DNA of 64,000 bases from an uncultured Aequorivita sp. (lineage in GTDB: Bacteria > Bacteroidota > Bacteroidia > Flavobacteriales > Flavobacteriaceae): NCBI GenBank assembly GCA_937125455.1, contig CAKZLK010000061.1, positions 51,836 through 115,835 on the forward strand. The letters run 5' to 3'. Below the pieces are notes generated by a model that searched no databases, was not told where the DNA came from, and worked only from the letters and a program-made list of their open reading frames with translations. This document shows positions 34,686 through 42,196 of this stretch, piece after piece. Made by a program: the position numbers and the translations under genes. How positions within the stretch are numbered: position 1 is the stretch's first letter; every line of letters starts with the position of its first letter.

Positions 34686-35783
34686 ATGGAAAAGGCCACA
34701 ATGAAACTGACACGAAAGATTCAGCTCTTGGTAGACCTCCCTTCCCAAGAAGAAAGGAAGGAGGCACTGGACACGCTATACCAATGGCAGAACAGGTGTT
34801 TTAGGGCGGCCAACCTCATCGTTACCCATCTGTATGTGCAGGAAATGATAAAGGAATTTCTTTACCTATCGGCAGGTGTACAATATAAACTGGCCGATGA
34901 AAAAAAAGATGAGGATGGAATCCTCCAACGTTCCCGAATTAATACTACCTATCGGGTGGTATCAGATCGTTTTAAGGGCGAGATCCCCACGAATATATTG
35001 TCCACCCTCAACAAGACCTTGATTACTTCCTTTAATAAAAACAGGCCTGAGTACTGGCGGGGCGAATGCTCCCTTAAGAACTTCAAAAGGGATATGGCGT
35101 TTCCGTTCAGCATGGAATTGGTAAGCGGACTACATTATGACGATGAGAAAAATGCCTTCTGCTTTAGTCTGTTCCAGATCCCCTTCCGCACCTATCTGGG
35201 GAAAGACTTTACGGACAAGAAAAAACTATTGGAACGTGTCGTAGCGGGAGAGACAAAGCTCTGTACCTCACATATCAAATTAAAGGATGGCAAGATTTTC
35301 TGGCTTCCGGTTTTCGAAATTGAAAAGGATGAACATCATCTTAGACCCGAAGTAATCGCCGAGGCTTCCCTTTCGTTGGAATATCCGATAATAGTAAAGA
35401 CAGGCAACAACAAGCTCACCATTGGCAGCAAGGAAGAATTTATGTACAGAAGGTTGGCGATACAGGCAGCCAGAAAACGGGCACAGGCTGGGGCGACCCA
35501 TTCCAGATCGGGTAAAGGAACCAATAGAAAATTAAAGGCCGTGCGCTCTTTCCATCAAAAGGAAAACAAATATATACGGCACCGTATCCATGTCTACAGC
35601 AAAAGACTCATAGACTTTTGTATCAAACATCAGGTGGGCACGTTGATATTGGTCAACCAGGAGGATAAGATCGGGATAGCCAAGGCAGAGAAATTTGTTC
35701 TACGGAACTGGAGCTATTATGATCTGATGGTCAAAATAAAATATAAGGCCGAAAAGGCAGGCATCGAGCTTTTGGTCGAATGA
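34686..35783 (+). CDS. Nuclease-dead Cas12f/TnpB-like RNA-guided protein (dCas12f)
   Basis: A 365-residue protein; ATG 34686, one base after the sigma stop, is chosen over the GTG at 34650. The C-terminal half has the TnpB/Cas12f RuvC layout: a RuvC-I strand (ASLSLEYPIIVK, about 227-238), the basic bridge helix (YRRLAIQAARKRAQ), RuvC-II (GTLILVNQEDK, about 318-328) and NWSYYDLMVKIKYKAEKAGI, which aligns with the TnpB W..F...L.YKAE.yG helix. The RuvC-I Asp position is Ser, the RuvC-II Glu position reads Asn, and the protein stops before RuvC-III and the zinc ribbon. DNA cleavage is therefore not expected. No transposase or CRISPR adaptation genes are nearby. Confidence 0.85.
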   Translation: MEKATMKLTRKIQLLVDLPSQEERKEALDTLYQWQNRCFRAANLIVTHLYVQEMIKEFLYLSAGVQYKLADEKKDEDGILQRSRINTTYRVVSDRFKGEIPTNILSTLNKTLITSFNKNRPEYWRGECSLKNFKRDMAFPFSMELVSGLHYDDEKNAFCFSLFQIPFRTYLGKDFTDKKKLLERVVAGETKLCTSHIKLKDGKIFWLPVFEIEKDEHHLRPEVIAEASLSLEYPIIVKTGNNKLTIGSKEEFMYRRLAIQAARKRAQAGATHSRSGKGTNRKLKAVRSFHQKENKYIRHRIHVYSKRLIDFCIKHQVGTLILVNQEDKIGIAKAEKFVLRNWSYYDLMVKIKYKAEKAGIELLVE

Positions 35784-35790
35784 TAAACTG

Positions 35791-35890
35791 ATTGCGAAAC
35801 GAGGGTGCTTGTACACCCGTAAGGTGAGGTCACTTTAGAACACTCACTAAATGTAAAGAGCATATACAACGCGTGGACTCTCTTATTTTA
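35791..35890 (+). ncRNA. Cas12f-like guide RNA (scaffold plus putative guide)
   Basis: Starting just after the dCas12f stop. Hairpin 1: GGGTG (35803-35807), loop CTTGTA, CACCC (35814-35818). Hairpin 2: GTGAG (35824-35828) with CTCAC (35843-35847) around TTTAGAAC. The loop bases TTGTA (35809-35813) can pair with TACAA (35865-35869) in CATATACAAC, a pseudoknot like that of the Un1Cas12f1 sgRNA (GGCTGCTTGCATCAGCC loop with the ATGCAAC repeat end). The 20 bases after ACAAC, GCGTGGACTCTCTTATTTTA (35871-35890), are the expected guide. Only one repeat is present, with no CRISPR array. Confidence 0.75.
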
Positions 35891-36080
35891 AATGAGGGCA
35901 AAATTTTTATCGAATTAAAAAAACTGTCGGGAATTATCGATCAATTTCCGAGTGGGCAAAATTGGCATCTTACTAAAAAATCCGTGAAAAATTTGCCTGT
36001 TAATAGGCTGTCCGAAGGTTTTTCACGAAAATTTACTAAAAAATAAATTTGCAATATTTTATAAAACCCTTTAAATAAAG

Positions 36081-36133
36081 AATTTGTAAAACTATAACAT
36101 CGCGCAGCGTGTTATCCTCTTGCTTTACAAATT
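36081..36133. terminator. Strong nested hairpin, terminator-like
   Basis: AATTTGTAAA (36081-36090) pairs with TTTACAAATT (36124-36133), ATAACA (36094-36099) with TGTTAT (36110-36115), and CGC with GCG around a GCA loop. A T-run follows. It is a likely transcript end for the sigma/dCas12f/guide unit, or an independent structured RNA. Confidence 0.55.
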
Positions 36134-36420
36134 TTTTCCGCTCCGCTCCAAAAAAAGTAAACAAAATCAAACTAAAACAAACATAAATTTATAGCCAAAC
36201 ATTTTATTTTTTTAATATCAATTACCTTTTAACTTTAGAGAATAATCAAAGAAAGGGAGTTTATTTTTAGATCAAACCCAAACGATTTACTTATTATATC
36301 TTGAGCGTTTTCCTTTCCTTTTTGATTTATAGCAGAATCTTACAGACAATAGGATTCGCTACCCTAAAAACAGACACCATCCCCATCCTATTCTCGATTT
36401 ACTTCCCATAGCGCCATCGC

Positions 36421-36543
36421 GTTACCTTTCCGATACTGCTCCATTTTAAAATTTAAAATTAGAAAAGAACTTATAAAAGGGAGCTTGCGACCGGTTATGC
36501 AGTTCTCTAATTTTAAATTTTATACCTTTTATCGGAAAGGTAA
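36421..36543. repeat. Long imperfect inverted repeat (MITE-like) in gene-free DNA
   Basis: TTACCTTTCCGATA near 36422-36435 pairs with TATCGGAAAGGTAA (36530-36543); inside, AAAATTTAAAATTAGA (36448-36463) pairs with TCTAATTTTAAATTTT (36506-36521) and AGAACT with AGTTCT. The whole forms a stem of about 45 bp around a loop containing GCTTGCGACCGG. The surrounding 35.9-36.8 kb has no credible gene; ORFs 36570-36801 are not believed. A miniature element or a structured RNA are both possible. Confidence 0.55.
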
Positions 36544-36789
36544 TGGGATGTTGGGATTTATCAATTTAAATGGGACGTTTTGGAATTTTACTTTGGAAAC
36601 CTGCACACCAAATCAATCAGGATGAAGCGGACTCAATTTCAAAATTTTATATACCGAGATTTATTTCTTTCAATAACCTTCAAATTAAATTTTGGGATTT
36701 GTGTCCAAGACCATTTAGTGAAGCGCATTTCCCGGAATGCAATGGAGCGGGAATGGGCTGGAACGGGGGAAGGTTTTATCAAAGTTAAA

Positions 36790-37782
36790 TTACCAATTTA
36801 ATTGGTGTATCCTTTCTTGCAAAATAGTAAGTCGTCTCAAAATATCATCCCAAGAAAGAGATTCACCCGCAAACATACTCTCTTGCATTAAATTATAGTC
36901 GGCAGCATACTTTTGGATAACTGAAGGAGGTGGTATCACTTGAATTGAACTTGGCTTATGCTTGGTATAATCTATTCCTTTTAAGGGCGAAAAAGCACTG
37001 CGATGTTCAGCTATATGGTAAAATAGATCTGCATCTTTAAAAGCTTTTTTTGCGTGGTCAGTGTCCATTAATCTTTCTAGATCATAGAGATGCCGACTTA
37101 AGCGTTCTACTCTAATACTATCTTTTTGCCATTCCTCGTGTAGCAGGAATATTTTTTCTAAAAAAGTTCGTTGCGGTTCCACAGTTCTTACAGCAAATGC
37201 TGGATTTGTAAAAGGCTCTTCATTAAATTCTCTGTCCACAACGGAATTTACAGGAACATCCTCGAAAGGCTCACGAAGAGATCTACAACTTACTTCCAAT
37301 AGTATTCTTGGTTTTAAATAATCGCTATGTTTTGTCAAGGGATCATACGTAATAAAAATCCTTAGAGGATCAGTATCAGAATCTTCAAATGGTTCCACAC
37401 CCATAGAGTTAATCGGGAGTTTTCTTTTTTTTACTGCTTCTGTTAAATCCGCAAGCAGTTCTGTGCTGATGAATTTGGCACTTTTCTTCCGAAGTTTCTG
37501 TATTTGTGTTCGGGACAATTTACCTTCCATATTAAAAAATGAACGGTCAATTGCCAAGTCTATATCTTCAGAAAAGCGATTTATTAAGTTATAACCTTTG
37601 CTTAAAGAAGTACCGCCCTTAAATACGAATGCTTCCGCATAGGGTAAAGAAAATACAATCCGAAGCATTTCTGTTACCCACCAATCCTTTTCTATTGCAT
37701 ATGCTGGGAGTCCTGCTCTTACACCAGTTTGGGTGAATATTCTCAATTTCTGTTCGTCGGCAAGGTCTATAAAATCACTCAT
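36790..37782 (-). CDS. abiEii: AbiEii-type nucleotidyltransferase toxin
   Basis: A 330-residue protein from ATG 37782 (MSDFIDLADEQKLRI); the longer track start is unlikely because it runs back into the antitoxin gene. The AbiEii/AbiGii nucleotidyltransferase core is clear: YAIEKDWWVTEMLR, FKGGTSLSKGY (GS motif) and RFSEDIDLAID (DxD). Members act as GTP- or CTP-using transferases that block growth, in some cases by modifying tRNA. The ATG overlaps the end of the antitoxin gene by 8 bp. Together they form a type IV toxin-antitoxin and abortive-infection system. Confidence 0.92.
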   Translation of the reverse strand: MSDFIDLADEQKLRIFTQTGVRAGLPAYAIEKDWWVTEMLRIVFSLPYAEAFVFKGGTSLSKGYNLINRFSEDIDLAIDRSFFNMEGKLSRTQIQKLRKKSAKFISTELLADLTEAVKKRKLPINSMGVEPFEDSDTDPLRIFITYDPLTKHSDYLKPRILLEVSCRSLREPFEDVPVNSVVDREFNEEPFTNPAFAVRTVEPQRTFLEKIFLLHEEWQKDSIRVERLSRHLYDLERLMDTDHAKKAFKDADLFYHIAEHRSAFSPLKGIDYTKHKPSSIQVIPPPSVIQKYAADYNLMQESMFAGESLSWDDILRRLTILQERIHQLNW

Positions 37783-38401
37783 AATAATACATAAGTAGGT
37801 CCCCAAAAATATCTGCAATCCATGATGGAGCAAGTTTCATATCGTGATATATATTTTCAGTTTCTTCTTTTTTTAATTGTTCTTTAATCTTTAAAATATC
37901 GTTTTGAGACACTTTTTCTTTTCCAATTTCTTTTAGTGCCTGAATAGCAAGTCCACTTAACCGACCCTTGGCGGCTAAATTTTTTGGGCTGGTTTTTTTA
38001 AACTTTATTCTGCGTTTACCAATGATTAGGGTTCGTGGTGACCCATCAGTTAGAAAAACGGCATTTAATGGAATTTGTGTTGAAAGTCCGAGCAGGTTTA
38101 ACGCCTGTATTCCGGTAGGAATAATACGAGCGTTGTCGCGTAGCGCTATTTCTTCCGCGATAGTTTCTATGTCCGGATATATTACGCCTAATAATTCGTC
38201 TCTCTCGGGATATAGATATATCCCTCGCGCTAATCGTGCTAAAAAACCATCATTTGTCAGTCGCAATAATGATTTTTTTGTATTCTCTACGCCATATTTT
38301 CTTTCAAATTCAGATGGCAAAACTATTTTACCTTTTTTCCCGACTTGAATTTCATCTTTTATTTTGTCCTTTACAGATTTCACAACTTTAATTTGTCCCA
38401 A
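37775..38401 (-). CDS. abiEi: AbiEi-like antitoxin / DUF6088 regulator
   Basis: A 208-residue protein with an N-terminal winged HTH (about residues 20-70; LLRLTNDGFLARLARGIYLYP) and a C-terminal domain containing ALRDNARIIPTGIQALNLLGLSTQIP, the DUF6088/AbiEi pattern. It represses its own operon in characterised systems and neutralises AbiEii. It is directly upstream of the toxin, overlapping by 8 bp. Confidence 0.88.
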   Translation of the reverse strand: MGQIKVVKSVKDKIKDEIQVGKKGKIVLPSEFERKYGVENTKKSLLRLTNDGFLARLARGIYLYPERDELLGVIYPDIETIAEEIALRDNARIIPTGIQALNLLGLSTQIPLNAVFLTDGSPRTLIIGKRRIKFKKTSPKNLAAKGRLSGLAIQALKEIGKEKVSQNDILKIKEQLKKEETENIYHDMKLAPSWIADIFGDLLMYYYE

Positions 38402-38544
38402 ATATATATCTTTTTTGGGACAAATTCAACTGTTTTCCCTCAAATATCCTTTAAAATACACACAATAACAAAAAATTCTATTTTTTTGTGTGTTTAATTA
38501 TTTTTTGTATTTTTGTATAAATGTTTAACTAGCAAAACTTATAT

Positions 38545-39651
38545 ATGGAACTTGGAAAAAGAATAAAACACTTAAGGCAAAATGCAGGTCTATCCCAGCA
38601 GGAATTTGCCGATTACACAGGGTTTTCAGTTTCTTATATCCAAAAATTTGAAGAAGGAAAGCGAGAAATGAAAACCAATCATTTAATACGTTTTTCCAAG
38701 GTACTAAAGCTAAAGCCATTCGATATTATAAATACCGAAAGTACTAATTTAGAATATCTTAATACCGATAAGTCTGCATTTTCAATGACCAATATTGAGT
38801 ATCGTGAAAAACAAGATTCGTATAAAATTTTTGAAAATGAAATTATAGAAACCATTTCAAGTGATTTCTTCAATATTATAGAACTGGAAAATATAATGAA
38901 CGATAAAATCAAGTTCAAAAATCCAGTAGAGAATATTGTGATAAGTAAAGGCGCTGATGTTGAAGATGCAGTTAAGTTAATCCGTAAAAAATGGAAACTT
39001 GGTAATAACCCCATATACGATGTGATTCACCTTTTGGAAAACAAAGGGGTTAAAATCTTTGAGGTTGAAAAGCCGAATAGCTTTGTTGCATTTTCAGGTT
39101 GGGCAGGTGAAGTCCCTATCATTGTACTTAACGCAATAAACTCAGATGTAGCAAGAAGGCGTTTTACAACCCTACACGAACTGGCTCATTTAATTCTTGA
39201 TTTTGATATCGATGATCATAAAAAAATCGAACGCTTTTGTGATCATTTTGCAGGGGCGATGCTTCTCTTTGAAGATGTGCTTTATGATCACTTTAATAAT
39301 GAAAGAAATGGAATTACCCTTGAAGAACTAAAAAACATCAAAGCTGCATACGGAATATCCATTTTGGCAATCATAATTCGTGCTCTTACCCTCAAAATAA
39401 TTAATTGGGACACCTATCACTCGTGGAAGGAAAAGTATGACCAATGGCGAGAAAATGATGATACTTCATTAGGGGAGTATCACGGTGTTGAAAAGCCAAA
39501 ACGGTTTTTTAGCCTTTTGGCTAAAGGATTGAATATGGACAATCAAGAAGGCAAGTCCCTATTGTCGCCAGCAAAAGCGGCAGAATTGTCAAATATGACT
39601 ATAAAAGACATTAATGCCAGGTTTGGCGGAAAAAACTTTATGCGAAACTAA
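38545..39651 (+). CDS. HTH-ImmA/IrrE metallopeptidase fusion
   Basis: A 368-residue protein. Residues 3-60 form an XRE HTH (LRQNAGLSQQEFADYTGFSVSYIQKFEEG), and residues about 165-290 an ImmA/IrrE-type zinc peptidase with HELAHLILDFD (HExxH) and a downstream glutamate region ERFCDHFAGAMLL. Such fusions cleave partner repressors or act as antitoxins. The next gene starts at the base after its stop, so they are coupled. Confidence 0.93.
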   Translation: MELGKRIKHLRQNAGLSQQEFADYTGFSVSYIQKFEEGKREMKTNHLIRFSKVLKLKPFDIINTESTNLEYLNTDKSAFSMTNIEYREKQDSYKIFENEIIETISSDFFNIIELENIMNDKIKFKNPVENIVISKGADVEDAVKLIRKKWKLGNNPIYDVIHLLENKGVKIFEVEKPNSFVAFSGWAGEVPIIVLNAINSDVARRRFTTLHELAHLILDFDIDDHKKIERFCDHFAGAMLLFEDVLYDHFNNERNGITLEELKNIKAAYGISILAIIIRALTLKIINWDTYHSWKEKYDQWRENDDTSLGEYHGVEKPKRFFSLLAKGLNMDNQEGKSLLSPAKAAELSNMTIKDINARFGGKNFMRN

Positions 39652-40065
39652 ATGTATATATTCAGCGACATAGAATTTTTGCTTCTTTTGGACAGTCTAA
39701 GAATTTTGGACAGTTCATCAGATTCATTTTATGTTACTGAAATGGCCCTTGAATCCCCTTGTTATGATTACGTGCAGCGAAATCACTTAAATCGGTTAGT
39801 GGAAGAAGGTAAAATACACACATATTCGCTCAAAGGTGAATTTTTTAAGTTTTGCTGCAAAGAAAGTATAAATTTTGCCGGACTGCAAATTATGGATTTT
39901 GCCGCTATTTATTATTGTAAAACTATAAATGGCGTTCTCGTAGAAAGAAATGAACTTATAAAAGAATGTGCCGAAAGCAATGGAGTAAATGCCTTATCGG
40001 TTAATGAAATATTGAGCACTATTGTTAAAGAAAAAAAGTATATGGAATTTATAAAAGCACTTTAA
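39652..40065 (+). CDS. Partner protein of HTH-ImmA (137 aa)
   Basis: A 137-residue protein starting on the base after the HTH-ImmA stop. It is alpha/beta with MYIFSDIEFLLLLDSLRIL at the N-terminus and DFAAIYYCKTINGVLVERNELI in the middle, somewhat like PIN-domain toxins that travel with HTH-ImmA proteins. The acidic residues needed for a PIN nuclease are not all obvious, so the family is unconfirmed. It is probably the toxin or substrate of the pair. Confidence 0.6.
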   Translation: MYIFSDIEFLLLLDSLRILDSSSDSFYVTEMALESPCYDYVQRNHLNRLVEEGKIHTYSLKGEFFKFCCKESINFAGLQIMDFAAIYYCKTINGVLVERNELIKECAESNGVNALSVNEILSTIVKEKKYMEFIKAL

Positions 40066-40069
40066 AAAA

Positions 40070-40094
40070 AGCTGATATCAATTTGATACCAGCT
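40070..40094 (+). terminator. Intrinsic terminator after the HTH-ImmA pair
   Basis: AGCTGATATCA (40070-40080) pairs with TTGATACCAGCT (40083-40094) with one mismatch, preceded by an A-run and followed by a short pyrimidine tract. Confidence 0.6.
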
Positions 40095-40282
40095 CTCTAA
40101 TTTACTTTAAGATAAGATTGGAATATTATCTATAAAGACTTTGTTTTTGACGACACAAATATACCGTTTATTTCGGTATCTACAAGTCTTTCCCGCATAA
40201 TCTTCCCTTTTCATCTAGAGTTATACCTCACTACCAAAATGGTAATAGAAACCTATTTGTTTAATTATTAATATTAACTATT

Positions 40283-40459
40283 ATGGCAAAGAACAAACCT
40301 TATGGTGACAACGCAAGAAAAGGGGCCGTAAAAAATCGTTCCCAAGTACTAAACCCTAAAACCGGGCTTTACGTCAAAATTAATTCCAACTCTGGTAAAT
40401 TTATGGATGTAAAAACCAGCGGCGGAAAGTTTAAAGGGATTACCGATAAAAGTAGGTAG
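40283..40459 (+). CDS. Small conserved basic protein (58 aa)
   Basis: An ORF below the track cutoff, from ATG 40283 to TAG 40457-40459, encoding 58 residues beginning MAKNKPYGDNARKGAVKNRS. The KPYGDNARKGAV+.RSQ..NPKTG pattern recurs in small Bacteroidota proteins of unknown role, so the coding call is firm while the function is not. It is basic and probably nucleic-acid-associated. It lies alone upstream of the Pycsar operon. Confidence 0.75.
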   Translation: MAKNKPYGDNARKGAVKNRSQVLNPKTGLYVKINSNSGKFMDVKTSGGKFKGITDKSR

Positions 40460-40511
40460 TACTTCAGCGAAACCCAAATGCTGTGAACTTGGGCTATTTT
40501 AATTTTTGAGA

Positions 40512-40664
40512 ATGAGATATTCATTTCAAAACGACAAGTTGAGTCTTTGCGAAAAAGACACTTGTCTGCATTTAAACGGGGATAACGCCAAAGTTATTTC
40601 CACACTTATTACTGTTATAACATTTGTAGCAGCTGTATCAGCTATTGCAAAGCTTATTAAGTAA
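40512..40664 (+). CDS. Small membrane protein (50 aa) upstream of the Pycsar operon
   Basis: ATG 40512 to TAA 40662-40664. The first half is hydrophilic with two Cys (LCEKDTCLHLNGD) and the second half is one membrane helix (VISTLITVITFVAAVSAIAKLI). It could be a small toxin-like peptide or an accessory of the Pycsar effector; a terminator-like hairpin follows at once. The ORF is plausible but short. Confidence 0.45.
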   Translation: MRYSFQNDKLSLCEKDTCLHLNGDNAKVISTLITVITFVAAVSAIAKLIK

Positions 40665-40666
40665 TC

Positions 40667-40698
40667 AACTAGGCTGGCTCGTTGGAATCAGCCTAGTT
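40667..40698 (+). terminator. Hairpin before the Pycsar effector gene
   Basis: AACTAGGCTG (40667-40676) pairs perfectly with CAGCCTAGTT (40689-40698), followed by AT-rich sequence. It may end the small-ORF transcript or attenuate the operon. Confidence 0.6.
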
Positions 40699-40713
40699 AA
40701 TAATTTATTTATT

Positions 40714-41208
40714 ATGGAAAAAGAAAGATTAGAATACACAGTTAATCGGCTAGACCACTATTACGATAGCGTTAATAATAAAACGACTGTTTACATAGCC
40801 ATTAATACATTTATAACAGGTGGTATTATTACGCTCTTAACTCAAATACAAGACCTTCTCGATAAAGAAAACTGGCTATTGATTTTTTTAGCGGCTATTA
40901 TTGCATTTGGAGTGTGTAGCCTCATACTGTTGGCATTAGCCAGTATGCCCTACTTTTCTAAAAAAACGGAAATAGAGTCCTTGTATTATTTTGCTAGTAT
41001 CGGACAAAAAAAATCTCAACATTTTTGTGAACTATCAAAAAATCAGGACAAGAAGGCTGATGTGAAAGACTTAAGAAATCAAGTTTATGTTCTTTCAAAA
41101 GGCTTAATATCAAAATTCAGAAAGCTTAAATGGGCTTGTATTCTTTTAATCATACAATTTGTGCTTTTAGCACCTGTAACATACATATTAATCAAAATAA
41201 CTTCCTAA
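40714..41208 (+). CDS. pycTM: Pycsar effector, membrane protein (PycTM-like)
   Basis: A 164-residue protein from ATG 40714; the track start at 40645 runs through the upstream hairpin. It has a DUF5706/PycTM-like layout: N-terminal helix (TVNRLDHYYDSVNNKTTVYIAINTF), two adjacent membrane segments (about 28-47 and 58-85), a cytoplasmic stretch and a third segment (about 140-162, CILLIIQFVLLAPVTYILI). In Pycsar immunity the effector opens the membrane on binding cCMP or cUMP. It ends 1 bp before the cyclase gene. Confidence 0.85.
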   Translation: MEKERLEYTVNRLDHYYDSVNNKTTVYIAINTFITGGIITLLTQIQDLLDKENWLLIFLAAIIAFGVCSLILLALASMPYFSKKTEIESLYYFASIGQKKSQHFCELSKNQDKKADVKDLRNQVYVLSKGLISKFRKLKWACILLIIQFVLLAPVTYILIKITS

Positions 41209-41209
41209 A

Positions 41210-42196
41210 ATGAACTTATTCGAAAATTACAAAAATGTCATCCGAAAAGCGGTTGAAAACGACCCTACTAGATCAAATAAAATTTACGGTCTAAGTGAAT
41301 CCATAGTGGATAGCAATCGTGAATATCTTAAATTGTTAAGAAATGAGCTTCCTGGTAAAGAACTATCACCCGAGATGAAAATGTTTGCAAAAGAAATGGG
41401 TGTACAACAAACATTTGATTACCAACCACTGGGAAGCCATCCTGATTTCGTTTACCTAAAAGGTACAAATTTGGTTGAAGAGCATTGGATAATATCTGGA
41501 TTTATAGACGTAAAGAAAAGCACTAAACTCTTTAATAACTTTACAAAGGGCACAGTAAGATTGATAACAGAAAGTATCATCCGAGCTTCAATTTTTGCAG
41601 TAAATCTCTGTGGCGGATATGTGCATCGAATACAAGGAGACGGCCTCATGGTTTATTTTGGTGGGAAAAATATCGAAAAACTTAAGGCCGTGGAGGATGC
41701 TTTAAAAGCCTTTTCTATGATATCATATTTCGTCAAAAATGACCTTAAAAGCTTTTTTGAGGAAAATGGAATTCAAGATATTCATACAAGAGCAGGGCTG
41801 GATTTGGGGCATTCAAAACAAGTAGATTGGTTTTATTCTGGCACGGGTGAATCAGGGGAGGTTACTACTTGTAGCCTACATACTAGCCTTGCCCCCAAAA
41901 TGCAAAGTAATGCTATAAACAGTGGGATTGTTGTAGGTCATAATATAACGACTCAACTAAGAAAAGATAAGTATTTTGAAAAACGAAGTAAAGAAATACA
42001 TGATTATGAGGACGGAAGAAAGTACTATCAATATAATTTTGACTGGGAACGCTATTTGGTTGATAACAATTTGGCCGTGCAGAACGATATGGGGGTTTTG
42101 ATTCTAACCATAAATACATCGCCAGATCCACATAGAAATAGCCGTGATTTGTATCCTATCGCTTCAAAAAGCAGGCCTTATTTCAATTATGATTGA
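41210..42196 (+). CDS. pycC: Pyrimidine cyclase of a Pycsar system (PycC-like)
   Basis: A 328-residue protein with a class III adenylate/guanylate cyclase-type domain (about 95-270): GFIDVKKSTKLFNNF carries the first metal-binding Asp, HRIQGDGLMVYFGG the second, and TRAGLDLGHSKQ a conserved beta strand. An adjacent PycTM-like effector identifies it as a PycC-type cyclase that makes cCMP or cUMP upon infection. It overlaps the next gene by 8 bp, so a third gene belongs to this operon. Confidence 0.88.
   Translation: MNLFENYKNVIRKAVENDPTRSNKIYGLSESIVDSNREYLKLLRNELPGKELSPEMKMFAKEMGVQQTFDYQPLGSHPDFVYLKGTNLVEEHWIISGFIDVKKSTKLFNNFTKGTVRLITESIIRASIFAVNLCGGYVHRIQGDGLMVYFGGKNIEKLKAVEDALKAFSMISYFVKNDLKSFFEENGIQDIHTRAGLDLGHSKQVDWFYSGTGESGEVTTCSLHTSLAPKMQSNAINSGIVVGHNITTQLRKDKYFEKRSKEIHDYEDGRKYYQYNFDWERYLVDNNLAVQNDMGVLILTINTSPDPHRNSRDLYPIASKSRPYFNYD

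Noticed and set aside
34650-35783. Active TnpB transposon nuclease (IS605/IS607-type)
   Set aside because: RuvC catalytic positions are replaced, RuvC-III and zinc ribbon are missing, no TnpA or element ends are present, and the protein is fused operonically to a sigma factor.
35791-36133. CRISPR array downstream of dCas12f
   Set aside because: Only one repeat-like end (CATATACAAC) is present; no second repeat at regular spacing was found.
36421-36543. Retron msr-msd
   Set aside because: Strong inverted repeat, but no reverse transcriptase gene nearby.
36570-36801. Two overlapping ORFs of 72-73 aa before AbiEii
   Set aside because: They overlap each other in different frames, have no family features, and lie in repeat-containing intergenic DNA.
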